NCBI RefSeq assembly: GCF_964199755.1
Contig: NC_133896.1
Span: 174,717,092-174,781,091, forward strand
Reading direction: 5' to 3'
DNA from: Larus michahellis
Taxonomy: Eukaryota > Chordata > Aves > Charadriiformes > Laridae
DNA: 64,000 nt
In this document: positions 47,706-62,700 of the stretch, one piece after another
How the letters are laid out: the number at the start of each line of letters is the position of its first letter
Position numbering within the stretch: the stretch's first letter is position 1
Notes under the pieces: generated by a model
What the model was told of the DNA's origin: nothing
What the model saw: the letters and a program-made list of their open reading frames with translations, nothing else
Databases searched by the model: none
Made by a program: the position numbers and the translations under genes

Positions 47706-50700
47706 GTGAGTAGCCGCGACCCCTTCCTCTCTCTCCCGCCCCCCTCCCAAAATCAACCTCCCCTTGGAAAAGACGGGGATCCTCAGGGGAGGGAAAGGCC
47801 GTGGTGGAGAGGCCCGTGAGGGCGTCCCGGCATCTGCCCTCCCGGCGCCCTTCTTCCCCACACACACACTCTCGGCCGCCTCCTCTTATGGGGGGCTGCG
47901 TCGTCCCCCCGCTCTCCCGGGGCCGTCCTCGGCTGGGAGGGAGGTAGGACCGTCTTTCTCTGGAGGATGCAGCTTCCCCCCCTAGCGACCGCCTTCGCCT
48001 TTCCCTTTGTAGCCCACGGTAAGCGAGAGATAATGTGTGTGCGTGTGCAGCTTGCTGTTCCCTGCTCTCGGCCCCCGTAAAGGACAGGTTAATAACGACG
48101 GGTCGCCGCCCCGTCCGGTGACCTTCTCTGAGAGAGCTTAGGTGCCATAGGGACGTTTTCCAGGATCCTGGGATCTTCCCAGTAGCGTTTTACGCAGATT
48201 CGTCGCACGTCGTTCTCAGTTGTTTTGAATATTGGACGCTCCCTTGTTTCTCTCCCCTTGCGCCCCGAATAAAAATTGCATCAGTAGAGCGCTTGGGAGT
48301 AGAAGCCCCAGAGAATAATTTGCCTATTTGTGAATACCTGCTTGGTCTCAAAGCATAACATTCATGTGAGTAATTGCGGCTCTTCTGCAAGTAGTCTGTG
48401 TCTTTCTTCTCTGAATGATATTTTAGTGGACCTGAGATGTGGACTTGGTTTTAAATGTTTCATCTTCTGGAAGTGTGGACATTGTAGATTAAAACATGCA
48501 CTTCGCTTGTCATTCGGAAACACCATTTTAACATGTCTGAATTAAATTGCTGGAGCTTGATTTGATTCAATAGAAAAAGAACATAGAAGTTAATTCTGGT
48601 ATTAACTTTCCTTCTGAGATGTTTGGCTCCTGTCAGCTTTACTCTGATGCTGTTGAATTTTGGGGGCGGGGGCGTGTGTGCTTTGTGGCTTCTGTAGCCA
48701 TTAGTTAAGTATATGTATGTACATGTATAATTCGTGTGGCTTATGCTGAAATAACTTGAATAAGTTGTAAAATGCTGGAACACTTTTAGGAGAGCTTTGT
48801 TTGTGGGTTTTTTTTTGGGGGTGGGGTGGTGTTCTCTTTTTTCCACAGAGCCTAATCCAAACCACACTGAAATAGATGAGTCTTGAACTTAATTTCAGTG
48901 GACTTTGAATTAGGTCTGCAGAAAATTACACTAAGTGCCTTTATATAAAAGGTTTGACCCTTAAGACTGTGGTAGAATTATTTTTTTTTTTTATTATTTA
49001 TAAAAAAAAAAAGCATCATCTTCTTGTAAAGGTGTAGTTTTGGGAAGGTAAATTAATATTCCTCTCAGGTCAATGTAAAGTAATATTAGAATAACAGCAC
49101 ATCAGTAAGGTAATAATAGAATAACAGAGCACATTATGTTCTGTGGTAATAGATCCAGCTAGTCCTCTGGTGCAGAATGCTCCCTGTTGGTCTCTGGATA
49201 CTTTCTTGCATGAATATTCTGTTAATGGCAATCAGTAGTTTGATATCAGTATTTAGAGTATGGTGGTCAGGAGGCTTGGAAAAGACAATATTTGTCTTTG
49301 AAGGATCTTGTCATTTCCAAAATATATGTTGGTAATTTGAAATGATAAGTCATCAACACTTACCTCTTGGTCAGCAGCTGGAGATTGATACATTAGCTTC
49401 AAACACTTTACAAGGAGCATTTTTAAATTCTGTGAAATATGAAACTGGAAGTCCGCTGATGGAGTTTACAGAAAGGCTTCAGTTGACTTCAAAATCCATT
49501 TATTGAGCAGATGTATTAGGCTCTTTGGATTTTACAGATCTGTATCCAGAATTAATTTATACAGTTTTTCTGGTTTTCTTGAGTTTTATGCATCAGGACC
49601 TGAAGGTTGACTTTACCAGCGAATAATAAAAGTCTCCTATTCACAATATAAAAAGTGTCAAGAGTTTGCCCAGATACTATTTTAGCTGGAAATCGTTATG
49701 GTTCTTCAGGCTTTCTCCTCAAGCTCCATTCACTAGCAATCTGTAGTATTAACTTCTTATTCTGGTAAAAAACTCAGGTTGTTCAATGTTTGTGTATTTG
49801 TTTTAATATTGCACGGTGGTATCTGCTAGTGATAATCAGCAGTTAAAGGATGAAATTGGGATTCTCAGCTTTTGTGATCAGTGCAATTTTCTGCTTTTTA
49901 GTACCAAAAGGACCAGCATGTTTCTGTTAAGTTTAATGTAGTGTGTGAGCAGTTCAAATCTGGGTTTCATGCTGGAAAACGATGTCATGGGGTAGGGAGT
50001 TGCTGACCTGGAAGATGTTGAGTTCTCTGAATTTTTAGCTTTGGGAGGAAACAAGCAAGCAGGGACTGTTAAATTCAGCTGTCATTCAGTTTTGTGCAGA
50101 GTCCTATGTAACTCCATTATTCTAATAAATGTTGGAATTAGTGGAGAAGTATTATCGTTTCCTAGCAGTCAAATACTCTTGGAGCTGCTTCTGATCTCAG
50201 CTGCTTGAAATGTGTGCCTACAGCCATAGCTTCTGGCTGTATGAAAATTTGAGTGTGTAGTTACTTTTAAAGTTACTTCTAAAGAAGTAACTGCTGTTGG
50301 TGGACTACTAGTACAATGAGGCCTTAAGTGCTGGTCCTCTGGAGGTGTTACTGTATCCTGAAAATAATTTTTTTTGTTTTTTCCTTTTAATGAAACAAAC
50401 ATGCCAGCTCTTTTTATCTCATAACTCTTTCGGAAACCTTTAGGTGCAAGATAGGCAGATTAATTTCCTGCCTAGACTAAGAAACATACCACTGTATTAG
50501 ACCATTATGGAGCTGTTGTCGTGGTAGTTTTAAGGAGAAAAGTGTGTTTAAGAAGGTATGTAAATAAATTTTATACACATGTTCGTAGGTCTATATTTAT
50601 GTGCTAGGTATGTAGAGCTGAGTAGTTAGAATATGCTTTACTTTCCAAGTTGTCTGTTTTCAAGTCACTGTCATTTTTAATCAGGATGTATAGTTTGTTC

Positions 50701-53700
50701 CAAAGGCCATAACACATGTGTTTCTGAAACAATGCTTCAGCACTATAAGGTGGCAATATCACTAAAGATTGTTTCATTTTATGATGAAATTTTATCTTTA
50801 AACCACTACTACTTTAAAGCATTAGCAAGAATGCTAACTTTTTAGTGTAATGAAAAAAGTGTGTTTTATAATTGTATGGACTGGATGTCATTTGGTTGTT
50901 GGATTGCTTTCACATGGTGCCTCTGGGAAACACTGTTCATAGACAAGAACGTTTGGAGGAGAGGGATGATGGAGAACTTAAGTTTTGGAATTTTTTGTTT
51001 GTTTGTGGTAGGTTGTTGGGTTTTTTTGTTTCTTTTGGACTGCTCTAATGCCTTTGGCAAAGCCTTAGTGATCCTCCATACAAACACTCCTGATCTGAGT
51101 TTGACCATGTTGCAGTGAGGCAGAAATTGAAAATGCTACCATGCTGGAGAGTTTACACAGTCCAGCTCTGCTTGAGGGGTGATATTTCTCTAGGAACTTT
51201 ATATAGTTGTCTGAAGAGAGGCTGCATTTGTGCATTTGGAAAGAACTGTTTGAGCAGCTCAGGTTGGTGTACAGAGAATTGCTAAATATGCTCACAGAAT
51301 CATTACAGATACATCTGTGTCAATGTAGTACCAGTGTAAACAAAGTGGCAGGAGTATTTTTGTGTGCTGTGGCTGCTCTGTATTTGACTAGAACCATCTT
51401 GTATGCTCAGCTCCAGCCAGCACTGTAAAGGAGGCATTTGTCAACAGTTGTCTTCGTTGCTTGCAGACAGCAGTATGCTTAGTTTCTAGTGTTATACACT
51501 TTTTCTTGTCCATCACATGGCTCTTGTAAAGTGTTTTAAAATTATGTTAAACTTGGAATACAACCTTATGTCTGTCACTTCTAATACCTGTTGTAACATC
51601 GTCTTCACTGAGCCATATCTATTGTGATGGATTTCTTTTCTGCAAGTCTGTTCCAGATCTTGTATAAACTGTGTGTGTAATCCTTGCTGGAATATCAGGA
51701 TCTGGCTTGGCAAAGTTTCGAGTAGGGATGTCTCTCTCTTGTTTTAATTTTTATTTGTTTGAACCTCTACCTATGGAAAAAAATAAGGTCTTTTGTACTA
51801 GTGCTGCACTCACCATTTTGCCTTGTAAAACATTGTAATGTTCTCCCCCTTGCCCTAATTCTTTATAGTGGAAAATTTTCTTGTTTTTAATTACTTTGTG
51901 TAAAATAAATTCAATTAAAATCTTCAGTGGCCCGCTGAATTTTACTTACAACTTGATTAAGGCTCCCATATCTAATTTTCTCCGCATCGCTGTATTTACG
52001 TTCATGTACTAAATCAAACCTGCAAGGAAGATGAAAAAATATCTAAAACAATGTTTATGCAGTATTTAGGCATACCTCATTAAAATTGAAGAATTTTTTG
52101 CATTGGTTAATTCTGCAAGTCATCATGGTATTTGTAATTACTTATGTCAGAGGGAATAAAATCCAAATAATTTAAAGAATATTTTGAGTATATCGTTAGA
52201 ATATTTTGTGGTAAATAGTCAATATGTTCTGGTATTCAGTTATGGCTTCACTGTTCTATTTTTGTTTGTCATGCTTTTCAGCCTTTCTTTGTTAAAGTTC
52301 ATTGTATCTTTTTTGCTGTTTGGATCTTTGCTTAATTGTTAATTGGTTACTCGTTAGTCATCTTCACCTAGTTACTTAAGAAAGGTAGTGAATAGAAAAG
52401 GTTTAGCAGTGGTGTAAGGAATATGCTAATAAGCTAGGATACTGAAAGAACAGAATAAGTTAAAATGAAAAACTTTGGTATTTCTTTCTACATAGATGTG
52501 GCATGCCATCCTACCAGTAACACTCATTGACCCACCAGGTTTCACTCGTTTCCCATGAAACTTGATAAGGAAGTTCAAAAGCAGTAGATGTTTCTCTTCA
52601 TTTTACTTACTCTGTTAACACTTTACATTAAGCTATTTATAACTAAGATAAATAAAGCACAGATACACGTCATTGGTATAGCCTTCTCTTAACACTAGGT
52701 AGTTACTCTTCTACATCTCTTATGAAACTTGACAGTGTGTTCACCTGACGCATGGAGAGCTGCTGTATTTGAGAAACTGACGTTCCTAACTTAAAGTGCA
52801 GATACTGCTAAGCTTCTGTGTAAAAATACTATGATAAAATTAAAATATTGATATGGTAAGATATAGTCAAAAGCAGAAAATATAGAGGAGAAAATTATTC
52901 CTGTTACAGGAAACCTTTCTTCTTACATGGAACATAGGCAGCGAAATGGAACCCCTTGGCTGCATCGCAAATCATGGAGACGCTATGGTGATTTTTGCTT
53001 TCTGCATTGAATGTGTGTTGGACAACCAGCACGCTGACAGCTGTTCTGCCACATGAGAGTTGGCTTGCATCTAGAGGTGGCATTTTAAGCTGCTGGTTAC
53101 TGGTTGCAGCTGTATGAACATGTCAGATCTGGGCATCGTGATAATTTAGAACTATTGTAATGACATCAGTAACTTATGTAACAGCATTAGAGGCTGCTGC
53201 ATTTCTCAATATATTTCTGTTGCTTTAAGTACTGTTAAAGAGTTAATGAAAGTGAGCATTATAAGAGTAGTCCTTCTCATCTACAGTAGCGTCTTAAGAT
53301 AAAAGTTGGATCATGCTGAATGAGTCTGTCATTCATTTTACTTATTGAACACTGTAGCTTTTTGTAGTGTTTTTCGTTTTAGTAGCAACACAACAGAATG
53401 GTACAACTGCCTAAATTAGACTGGTTACTCTGCCCAATACGTGACGTACATTTTTCTGCACCCACTTAGCCCTGCAAATATGAAGCATGTCTTAGCCTTC
53501 AAACATAACCATGTCCACCTTGGTTAGTGTCAAGAACTGAGAAGTATTTTAGAGAAGTATAAATATTAATCTTTAGGCAACAAAACTAGACTCTGAAATT
53601 TAGGTTGTAAATTCCCGGGATCAGGGTACAACAAATAACGTATACCTGCATGTTATTTCCTTTACAGAAAGACCATTTGCTGCCTGGAGGAGTTCAGACA

Positions 53701-56700
53701 TGCTTTTGTGGTTTCAATGTATTGTGGTAGATTAAATTTGTCAAGGAACTAGTTTCAGGGTTTGCAGCACCTATTTGTCTGTACATTAATTTTAAAAAAT
53801 GAAAATGTAGCTTTTTAGTGTTTTAAAAAGGTAGTGTGTGTGCACTAGCTGTGTCTAAAATGAAGTCTAGATTAAGGGTCTTGGCATTAGCTTGAAAGAA
53901 AGGCAATGAAATATGTCTGAAAAGAACAAGTAGTGTTTTTGTTACAAGAAAACGTCATGGAAGTTTCTTTTCTGTCCTCATTCTTCTCCCTCCCCCAAGC
54001 ACACTTTTCCCCCTAAGTAGTAACTGTGTTCATTTTGTGAAAACTGCCAGATTACAGTTTGAGAGCTTCAGCATGGGAAAGTTGAGGGGTTTTGATGTTT
54101 TTTGTTTTTTGTTTTTTTTTTTTTCTCCAGATGGTAAAAAGGTTAGGTAACATATAGTTAAACACTAGTTATGAATATCTCCCTTAGGGAATTTGCATAC
54201 ATTTGCCAGACATTTTCACCAGAGGGTAGACTTTGGAATGCTAGATTTTTCTTAATAGAAAAGGCATGTAGAAAAGTATGAATTAAATTATATTGCCAAA
54301 AATCTTATAAAAATCAAATTTATTTTCTGTGTAATTGTTGAGTTGTTGTAATAACTGTAAAATTTAAGCAGCAGTTTGTTTTGCCATGGCAGTGAGATTT
54401 TTAGCAAAATAAAGGATTATCCTTTTCTTAAACTGATTTCTGTAGTGTTTACTACAGCACCATAGTACCAGGTCTGCACCAGATACTGTAGATACTACTT
54501 CTAAAGAAATGTCCAGAAATAATTACTTTTTTAAGGCTCTAGTTCAAAGTGGCTACTTTGCTTATTAGGAACTGACTTAAATGATGAATAACAGCGTGAG
54601 AAACTTCATAGCACTGGAGATATGGGTTTTTTTCTGAGGGGAAAGTATCTGGGTTTAGATGTTTCAGAGCTTGCCTCAAGCTAATTAATTAATGCTTTAA
54701 AAGGTTTCAGCTTGATGTATATGTAGGATACCTAGAATATGTATCTCTACTCATTCTGTGCTTTTGTCACGGAAAACATTATTTGAGGAAGTCAGACTGG
54801 AGTAGGATAGGCAACATTTATAAGCTATTGAAATATGTGATTTTTATTTCAGGTATATTCTCATCAACTTCACAACTATTATTCTTGAGCCCGCTTGCCA
54901 CTTTTTAATTCTTTGCATTTCTTCCTCCTTCTCTTGGTTTAAGAATTTCAGTTGTTTTTTTTTCTTTTTTTTTTTCTGTTGGTGTGAATATTCTAATGGG
55001 AGTCCTAGTGGCCTTATGTTCAGATTTACTTGATGGAGAGTTCAGGGTCCTGGTGGGGAAACATGCCCAAAGTCCTCAGTTGATAGTGGAATATTTAGTC
55101 CAACAGAGGCTTTCACATCTGCCTTCCCTTTTGATACCTTTTACATTAAAAATACTCAAATAAGCAGCATGTTCTGTCATTCATTTTAATGTGTATTTTT
55201 GTACTGATGCTTAAACACATTCATAGGCACTAACCTGGCAAAATATGTATTCAAAGTTTGTGTTTTTCTTTCTTAAGTCTTGAGAGTTATTTACTGTGTG
55301 CTTCTATTCAGTATCTTTTAAAATGGTTTTTATGCAATATTTATGTACAAAGATTTATCTGCCTTGTTAAATTACTTTTAGCTGTTTTGGCAAAGACTCT
55401 CTCAATCAGTATGAGCTCCGTTGTTAATAAGGGTGTTTGTATGTACATCTACCCCAGTAACATTTTTTTTGCAAACAATTTCAATAAGTATTTCACGTCC
55501 TGATGCCTGTAATTGCATAGTGATTATAAAAATCAAAGTGTGTTCTCATAACATATTTAGTATTTTATATTTTAAAATATGTAAATCTGAGTATTGGAAA
55601 TGGATAGATTGAGTGGTGTTTAATGAATTGCAAAGTAGTCAATTAAAAAAAAAAAACTATACAGAGAAGTGAGTCCTCTTCAGTCAAATTACTTTCCCTT
55701 CTCAAACATTCATTATTTAAAAATATGTATATATAGTTAAGGTTTAAATTTACTTGTAACAACTTCAGCTTTCCTTTTCTGCTTTATTTTCTTTATTTGA
55801 AATGCTGATTTCAAATGACTGCAAAACCAGATGAGATCAGAAACAAATGATTTTGAAAGAGGGATTTTGAACTTTTCTGCAAGGTTTGTTGCAGCTGTGA
55901 ACTGTTGCGCCTACAATTGCGCAAAATATTTGATTGGGTGTTACTTTACTTTTTGAAGCTTTTCTCTGGTGGACAGCAGTTGGAGGTATCCAGGTCATTT
56001 TCTGAAGAACACTTAGAGCTCTAACAAGAGAATTCTTCCATCTATGCCTGTATATTAAATACTGTTTATTAAAACAGGGTTACAAGAGCGATCTCCCTTG
56101 TTTTATATAGAGCAGTAGACACTGTATATTGTCTGACTGATAGAGTACAGACTCTTCAAAAAAGCATTACTAGAGGTAAAAACATTTAGCATTGCTAGTT
56201 AGGATCATGTATTCAGAAAGTGGGTGTAAGAAAATGTGCTGGGGTGTTTAATTGTAGCAGGCACCGGGATGTACTTGCTGCAGTGGAAATGAGTTCAGAT
56301 TACATGTGCCAACTGATTTTTGTTTGTTAAAGAAATGAGAAAAGAGGGGGAGAAATTTATGTGATTACTGATGATTATTACTGCTTGCAGCATACACCTA
56401 CAGAAAGTTGAGGGGATGTAGATTCAAGGTTGAGAAATGTTCTACGTGTTTAAATGCATGTGAATGTTTTTCTAGTAGCCAGATTTTAGCTAAGAATGAA
56501 GTTCTGTCTAAATGTCTGTCACACTTTTAATGCACAGATTCCATTTATGCTTAGATCTGTGTTGTACCGCACCATTCAAATCTGTATCTAAGAACTGAAA
56601 ATGAGTTTCATCCAGTGAACACTAGAATTGAAATATAAATTCTTTTTTAATTTTGAGCACAACTTACACAATTTGAAATGTGTAGGTGCTATTCTTATTT

Positions 56701-59700
56701 TTCTGAATTGTCAATTAAGGACCTTTCTCTATTAATCTTATAATCTGCAAGATCATACATGATATATACTGTATGATAAGTCCTTGGTCTTATCACAAAT
56801 CTTTTTTTCCACAGTATCTTTTGCAGCTATCTGAAAGCGTGCCTTTCCTGTTTTCTTTAAAGTGACATCACTTAATAAAACAATGTCAACTGTAAGAGCA
56901 TAAAATGCAAGAAAGAGGTTTAGAAAAACTTATAAAGCTAGCTCAAAATATGTGAAAAATCCATGTATACAGCAAGCATATTGCATGTTATTCACTCACA
57001 AAGGCTGCTATTCTGTAAGAAAATACTGTCAAACTGGACAACATAAGAACTTGCTTATCAGAAAAACTCAAGGCCCTTATAAACCAGCAGATTTTGACTA
57101 AACCAAAGGATGTAGAATTCATAGACAACATTTCAGAATTCAGTTTGAATGAAAAGGTAGAGAGAAATTGCTTTGAAAAAAAGCAGCTGTCCCCCAAACA
57201 AAAGCATTAACGATAATATCCAGAACTCTTAATAGCTATGAAATACAGGCATTTTCACTCAGATCTCATGAATTCACAATTCTGTAAAGTTTTAATTTCT
57301 TTTTTACTTCAAGAGACCAGTTATTCCTCTCTTCCACCACTTCAAGTTGCTAGCAATTTAATTTTAGCATCACTTAAAAAAAAAATGAAGCTTTTTATGA
57401 GTCTGAAAAGCAGTAAAAGATCAGACTATAACCTTGTTAAATCTTTTTAAAATACTAGCTACAGAAACAAGCATCGTCTTCACAATAGCGTGGAGAAAAC
57501 AGATCAGTTGTTTGTGGGTTTTGTCAGGCTTTGAACAACAGGTATATAAGAGGAGACCTAAGTTTCAAGTCAGTACATAAAAAAGGAAGTCAGCCTTCAT
57601 CTGTGTAAAGATCATTAGCAGTTTAATTTTAAAAAGTGGAAAGAAATCACATGAAATCATACTGTCAATTTACAAAAATATTTTCTCCATCTCACTCTAC
57701 CACAAAATGCATTGTATTCATTATTGCTTAATTAGCATCAATTTGAAGTAATTAATCTGTTACCATTTCTTAAAAAATAGTATTTGTTGAACAGCCAAAA
57801 TAAATACAGAGTTTTAACTTGAAAGCTTGTAAGTTCTTCCTGTTGGGTACAGGGGAATTTCTACCCTGACATATTGAATAATAGAGTTCAGTGTGATTGT
57901 TTTGCATTGTTCAGATGTGGTTGTATCTCATACAGAGTGATAAATTCTAAGACAGTGATGAATTCTAAGACAGGAGAAAGTGCTTCTGTGTTTTGGAAAT
58001 TAAAAGTACATTGATGTGCATTTTTAATGAAGATATTTTCTTGAAAGTATCTTGGAGTTGGGTGGATGGGTTGAAATTCTGATGTCATTCTGGGGTGAAC
58101 AATGTTGGTAAGATATCCAAAATAACCACTGATGGGAAGGGAGGAAAGCACTAATTGTTTGTTATTTTTAACAAGTTTTTTTTGTTTGATTGGATTTTGT
58201 GGTTTGTTTGCTTGTTTTATTGTTTTGTTACACCTTTTGGAGTCTAGGTGGCTTTCCAGATTTTTCATTTTTACCCTGCTCATGAAAGAGGAATTTCTTT
58301 AAACTTTAAATGAGGCTGTTGTATAGGTGCTAGGACATGGGAAATTCAAGTTCATTGCAGTAGCTAGCAGCAGTGGGGTTTTAACCTTATAGACTGACTT
58401 TTTTTTTCATTTCCACTAAGTAATTTTGAGTGCATGTGTCATCATTTCAATCAGTTGTAGCAGATTTTGAACAATGACAGCTGACTTCATATGATCAGAT
58501 GAGAACCAAATTTGTGGAAATTAAAGTAAAACAATTCAGCTAGTAATGTTTTATCTGATTTTTGTGGAGAACAGAAAGGAGAAGAAAAAAGAAAAGAATT
58601 GAGGATTATCATGTAAAAAGTGTCCCCTCCCCCCCCTTGTTTTCCTGTTATGACTATAGATAGATAATATGAAAATAGCACACTAATTTTCTGAGACATG
58701 ATTCAGCTTGAAACTGGGAGAGGACTGAAAACCTTCTGTAGTGACATTGAAGTTGCATTAAGGAACAGTAAAAAAGAAAAGGTAATTTTGCAAATTTAAG
58801 CACTGAAGTTATGAATTGCTGGCATTAGGGCCTCTAGAGGGCTGTACCGGACGAGAACCCTCACTGGAGCCTATGACAAACACTCTGTTCAACATCAGGC
58901 TTTCAGCTAATCTGCTTGGATGATGTGCACAGGTGCTGGCAGTGTAAAAGAGACCATGCAGTCCTACTGCTCTCACTGTAGGAGGCTATTTATGTGGCTG
59001 CTTCCCAGATGACTTGGTGCTTGGACGGCATTTTCTTCTGGGTAAAGAATTGTTAAATCTGAACAGGGGCAAACCAGATGTGGTAGTCAAAGGAAAACAT
59101 TTCTGAAGATTTTTCAGTCAGTGTGCAGTCTGTTTTTTCGATTAACAGCATGTATTTGCATTTTGTCAGTTTAGCGTGTGCAGGTTTTTCAGCAATGTAG
59201 ACTGATTGTGAAGTCCCATCTCCTGTATCTATGAATAATGCAGACTAATACAGAATACTGTGATATGCCCCCGATCAGCTCAAGTTGCTTTTAGAGCATG
59301 AAATTCTGCTATTGCCTGCTTTCTAGGGGATGCTGAGTTACGTTTGAAGCTTTGACCTTTAACTTCGGAGCATTCTGTGCTGGGCCCCGGCTACCCAGAG
59401 GGTCCCCTAAGGGTGGAAGCCGACAGGTCTGCTTCCTTTGCTTACTGGATAAGTTTGCATGGAGAACGTTGTGTGCTGTGCAAGAGGTAGCTTCTTTGGA
59501 GACAGGAATTAGGGAGTGTGGTATGGTGAAGGACTTGGTTTCTTTTGTCCAGTGTCTAAAATACTTCTAATTTAAATGACCAACATTCAGATTTATAATT
59601 AAGCTTCAGCTTTGAAATGTCACTTATTTTAATGTAGAAGAGTTTGAGAACTGCAGTTTTATTCTATCGCTGTGTCTAGTGGACTTCTGTGCTGGAACAG

Positions 59701-62700
59701 TATATGTGTGATACTCATATTCAGTGCAACTCCCTGATTGCAGTTTTATTTTACTTCTCAGTTATTCTTGCTAGAAAGAATGTGGAGTTAGGATGCATCA
59801 GTGCAACTTTTTCTTCTTCTTGTATTTCTTTAAAACACTAGTATTAACTTTGATCACCACCCAAACAAGCTAGCTGTCTGTATCATGTGGCCAGTGTACA
59901 TGTGTTAAATTCTGCCTGGTTTTGTAGGGTCCAAGGTCTTCCTTTGGTTTGTGCTAAATGTGGGATTAAACGATTTAAGAAGATGCTGCTGTTCTGCCTG
60001 ATAAACCAGTGTCTAACCATTTCGTTAGTTAGTGGTTTTGAATTATGAAGCGTGAAAGGGTTTTCTGCAGTAGTCACAGTTACTCTATAACACCACTACA
60101 AAGTTCATAGTAGATGACTATTCATGAAACATTATAATAAAATTATATCAGTTATATTAAATAACGTTATACTTAATGTGGATATACAGTTTACTCTGTT
60201 CTGAGTTCTTTGATTTCTACACTGATATGCTCTGTACTTCATTTGTTGAATTTAGATGTCTAAAACAGGTAATGATCCCCTAAATTTCACTTTGTTGTCT
60301 GTGTACCTCTTAGGGAAATTTCCATGATAATATTGTATGAACACTTTTTCTTTAGGCTTTCAAAATTAAGATTTTTCAGTTAATCTGCTTTTTATGATGT
60401 TCATTTGTAGGTAGTAATGAGATTCTTTGAAATCATATTTCAGACAAAGAATCTGTCTGAGAGTCTGAATTTTTTTATAGCACAGATCACTTCTGCTGTA
60501 TCACTGTATTCATTTGTAATTGGGTAGATTGAGTTTTCCCTGTTAAGTCACTTAGTATTACACTCGGAATGACTGATTTTGTCATTGGGAATTTATGGAA
60601 GTAGTTGTTGTATTTGTAGTTGTTCTTAAGACTATTAGGCAGTTGGAGCTGTTTCAGTCTACATAGTTCTTTCTAGTTCGCTATGAGGTGCTCCATGGAA
60701 TATTGTTTGGAAATATCCTAGGCAATTACTTTGTAAAAGAAAGGTGACACTTAGGTATCTTGCATATCTGGACTCTGTCTTAAAGAATACCCCGGAGTGT
60801 TTTTCAGTTACTTTGGTAGGAAAGGTTTTGTTCCTCTATATGTATTGGTTATACCAGTTTCAGAATTATCTTCTGTAATTTAATTGCTGCTTTTTTTTTT
60901 TTAATTATCTATTTGCAGATGTGATGCAGATCCATCTGCCCTAGCTAAATATGTTCTGGCTTTGGTAAAGAAGGATAAAAGTGAAAAGGAACTGAAGGCA
61001 TTGTGCGTTGATCAGCTGGATGTATTTCTTCAGAAAGGTATGGTCTTTGCTGTAGCAATTAAGCTTGAGTGAAAAGCCTGTCTTGTTTAATTCATTCAGA
61101 CAATCTTTTACCATAGAATCATGTGTTTATCTCTTTGTTAGCTGTGTTACTTTGAAGTATGTAATTCAATTTTCATGAAGTAATTTGCTTTAAAAAACGT
61201 GTATAGTGCAATATGCATATATTAGGTATATGTTTTGTGTCTATTGGTATTCCTGGAAGAAAATTAAGGATATTAAGAGTTATTGCCAGAATTAGAAGTA
61301 TTGGAGATCTGCACATATTCCAGGAATATTCTTCCAGATGTTTTATTAAGAGACATTAAATAATTCAATGATTGAAAACCTTTATGAAACATTGTCATTA
61401 TTGACATGTTTCTTGGCTCTGTAAATGTCCTTTTAAAATAAAAAATTAGCATCAGAGTATTCAAAAAATATACTCTTCGTTGTTTTAACTTTTGTGATTG
61501 TTGATTTATTTTTTTTAAATTTATTTTTAAAGCAAATGTTACCTGAAGTTTTGAATAATGGGTATTTGTATGCTTTTTATTTTTAGAAACTCAGATATTT
61601 GTGGAAAAACTGTTTGATGCTGTGAATACAAAAAGCTATCTACCTCCACCAGAGCAACCATCGTCAGGAAGCCTGAAAGTAGAGTTTTTTCAGCACCAAG
61701 AAAAAGAGACAAAAAAAGAAGAGGTAGGCATTGATTTTATTTTAAATTCATGTCTTTTTTTCTTCACTCCTGTAGTTTGCTTATGTGGTTCAGCTTCATC
61801 GTATTTATTTATAAACAATATTTCCCAAACTTATACTGTAGCATTAAAATATGTCAGAAGATTTGTGCCTTGTATGTTAAGTACTGCTACACAAGTTTTC
61901 TAAACATAAGTGGGTGCTTCAAAGGTAGACCAAAGTGTTTCTGACTCGGCAAATGTAAATCAAGTCATTGAGTTGTGTAGGAATTGCAGTACAACCTACA
62001 TTAGTTCTTTGCTCAGGATTGCTGTTGTAGTTCTGCTGCCCTTTAATTCAGCATAAATCCAAGGCTGCCATTCCAAATGGCAGTCCTCATTCCTCCAGCT
62101 GCTTGATCCAGATAACATCCTTATTTTGACCCAAGTGTTTATGTTGTTCTTTGAGGCAGGAGAATAGCTTTGTCCTTTTCAACATCAGCTCAGGTTTGGC
62201 TGCATGAAAGTGTTTAACCGTGATCTGAACCAGCTAACCTGCTGTTGAAGAAAAGACATTACAGTGTCAATCGTTGAATATTCATGTCTTCCCAGATCTG
62301 TCACTGCCCTGTAGTATGGGATTTTGCCTACCTGTAGCAAAAGCAGATGTATTTTCAGTACAGCACAATAAGTACTGTTTATTCTGCTTTATTTTCTCCC
62401 AACCTGTGCCTTGAATATTCCTAGAAATAGAAATCTAACACGTTATGAAGGTTCTCTAACTGCATTAGATGCAAAAACATTGTTTCAGTTCAGTGTTACT
62501 GCTGACTTTGCTCAGCATTTTGAGTTTTTTGTGTTAATTTGATTGTGCTGAAGTCTTCACGGTAGTGTGCTCATGTTTTGGTCTAATGTATATACTTTAA
62601 ATTCAGATAGTGAAAGAGGAAGAGCGAGAGAAAAAGTTTTCTAGAAGATTAAATCACAGCCCTCCTCAGTCAAGTTCTCGCTACAGAGATACAAGGTAAT

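Larger units (their letters stand above)
46540..48120. promoter_or_regulatory. CpG-island promoter of RBM26
   Basis: Dense CpG and very high GC from about 46,880 to 48,000, tailing off on both sides. It encloses the RBM26 start codon (47,635) and is in sharp contrast to AT-rich DNA on either side. There is no TATA box at the expected place. The layout is that of a broad housekeeping promoter with a GC-rich 5' UTR. Whether it also fires on the minus strand cannot be told from sequence. Confidence 0.85.

Noticed and set aside
46971..47867. Long minus-strand frames across the RBM26 CpG island (298 and 220 codons)
   Set aside because: Composition-driven (Pro/Arg/Gly-rich), overlapping in different frames and antisense to the 5' UTR and exon 1. 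No conserved motif.
59352..59570. A 72-codon frame in RBM26 intron 1
   Set aside because: No suitable splice sites keep it in phase with RBM26 exons 1 and 2, and exons 1 and 2 already join perfectly. No domain.
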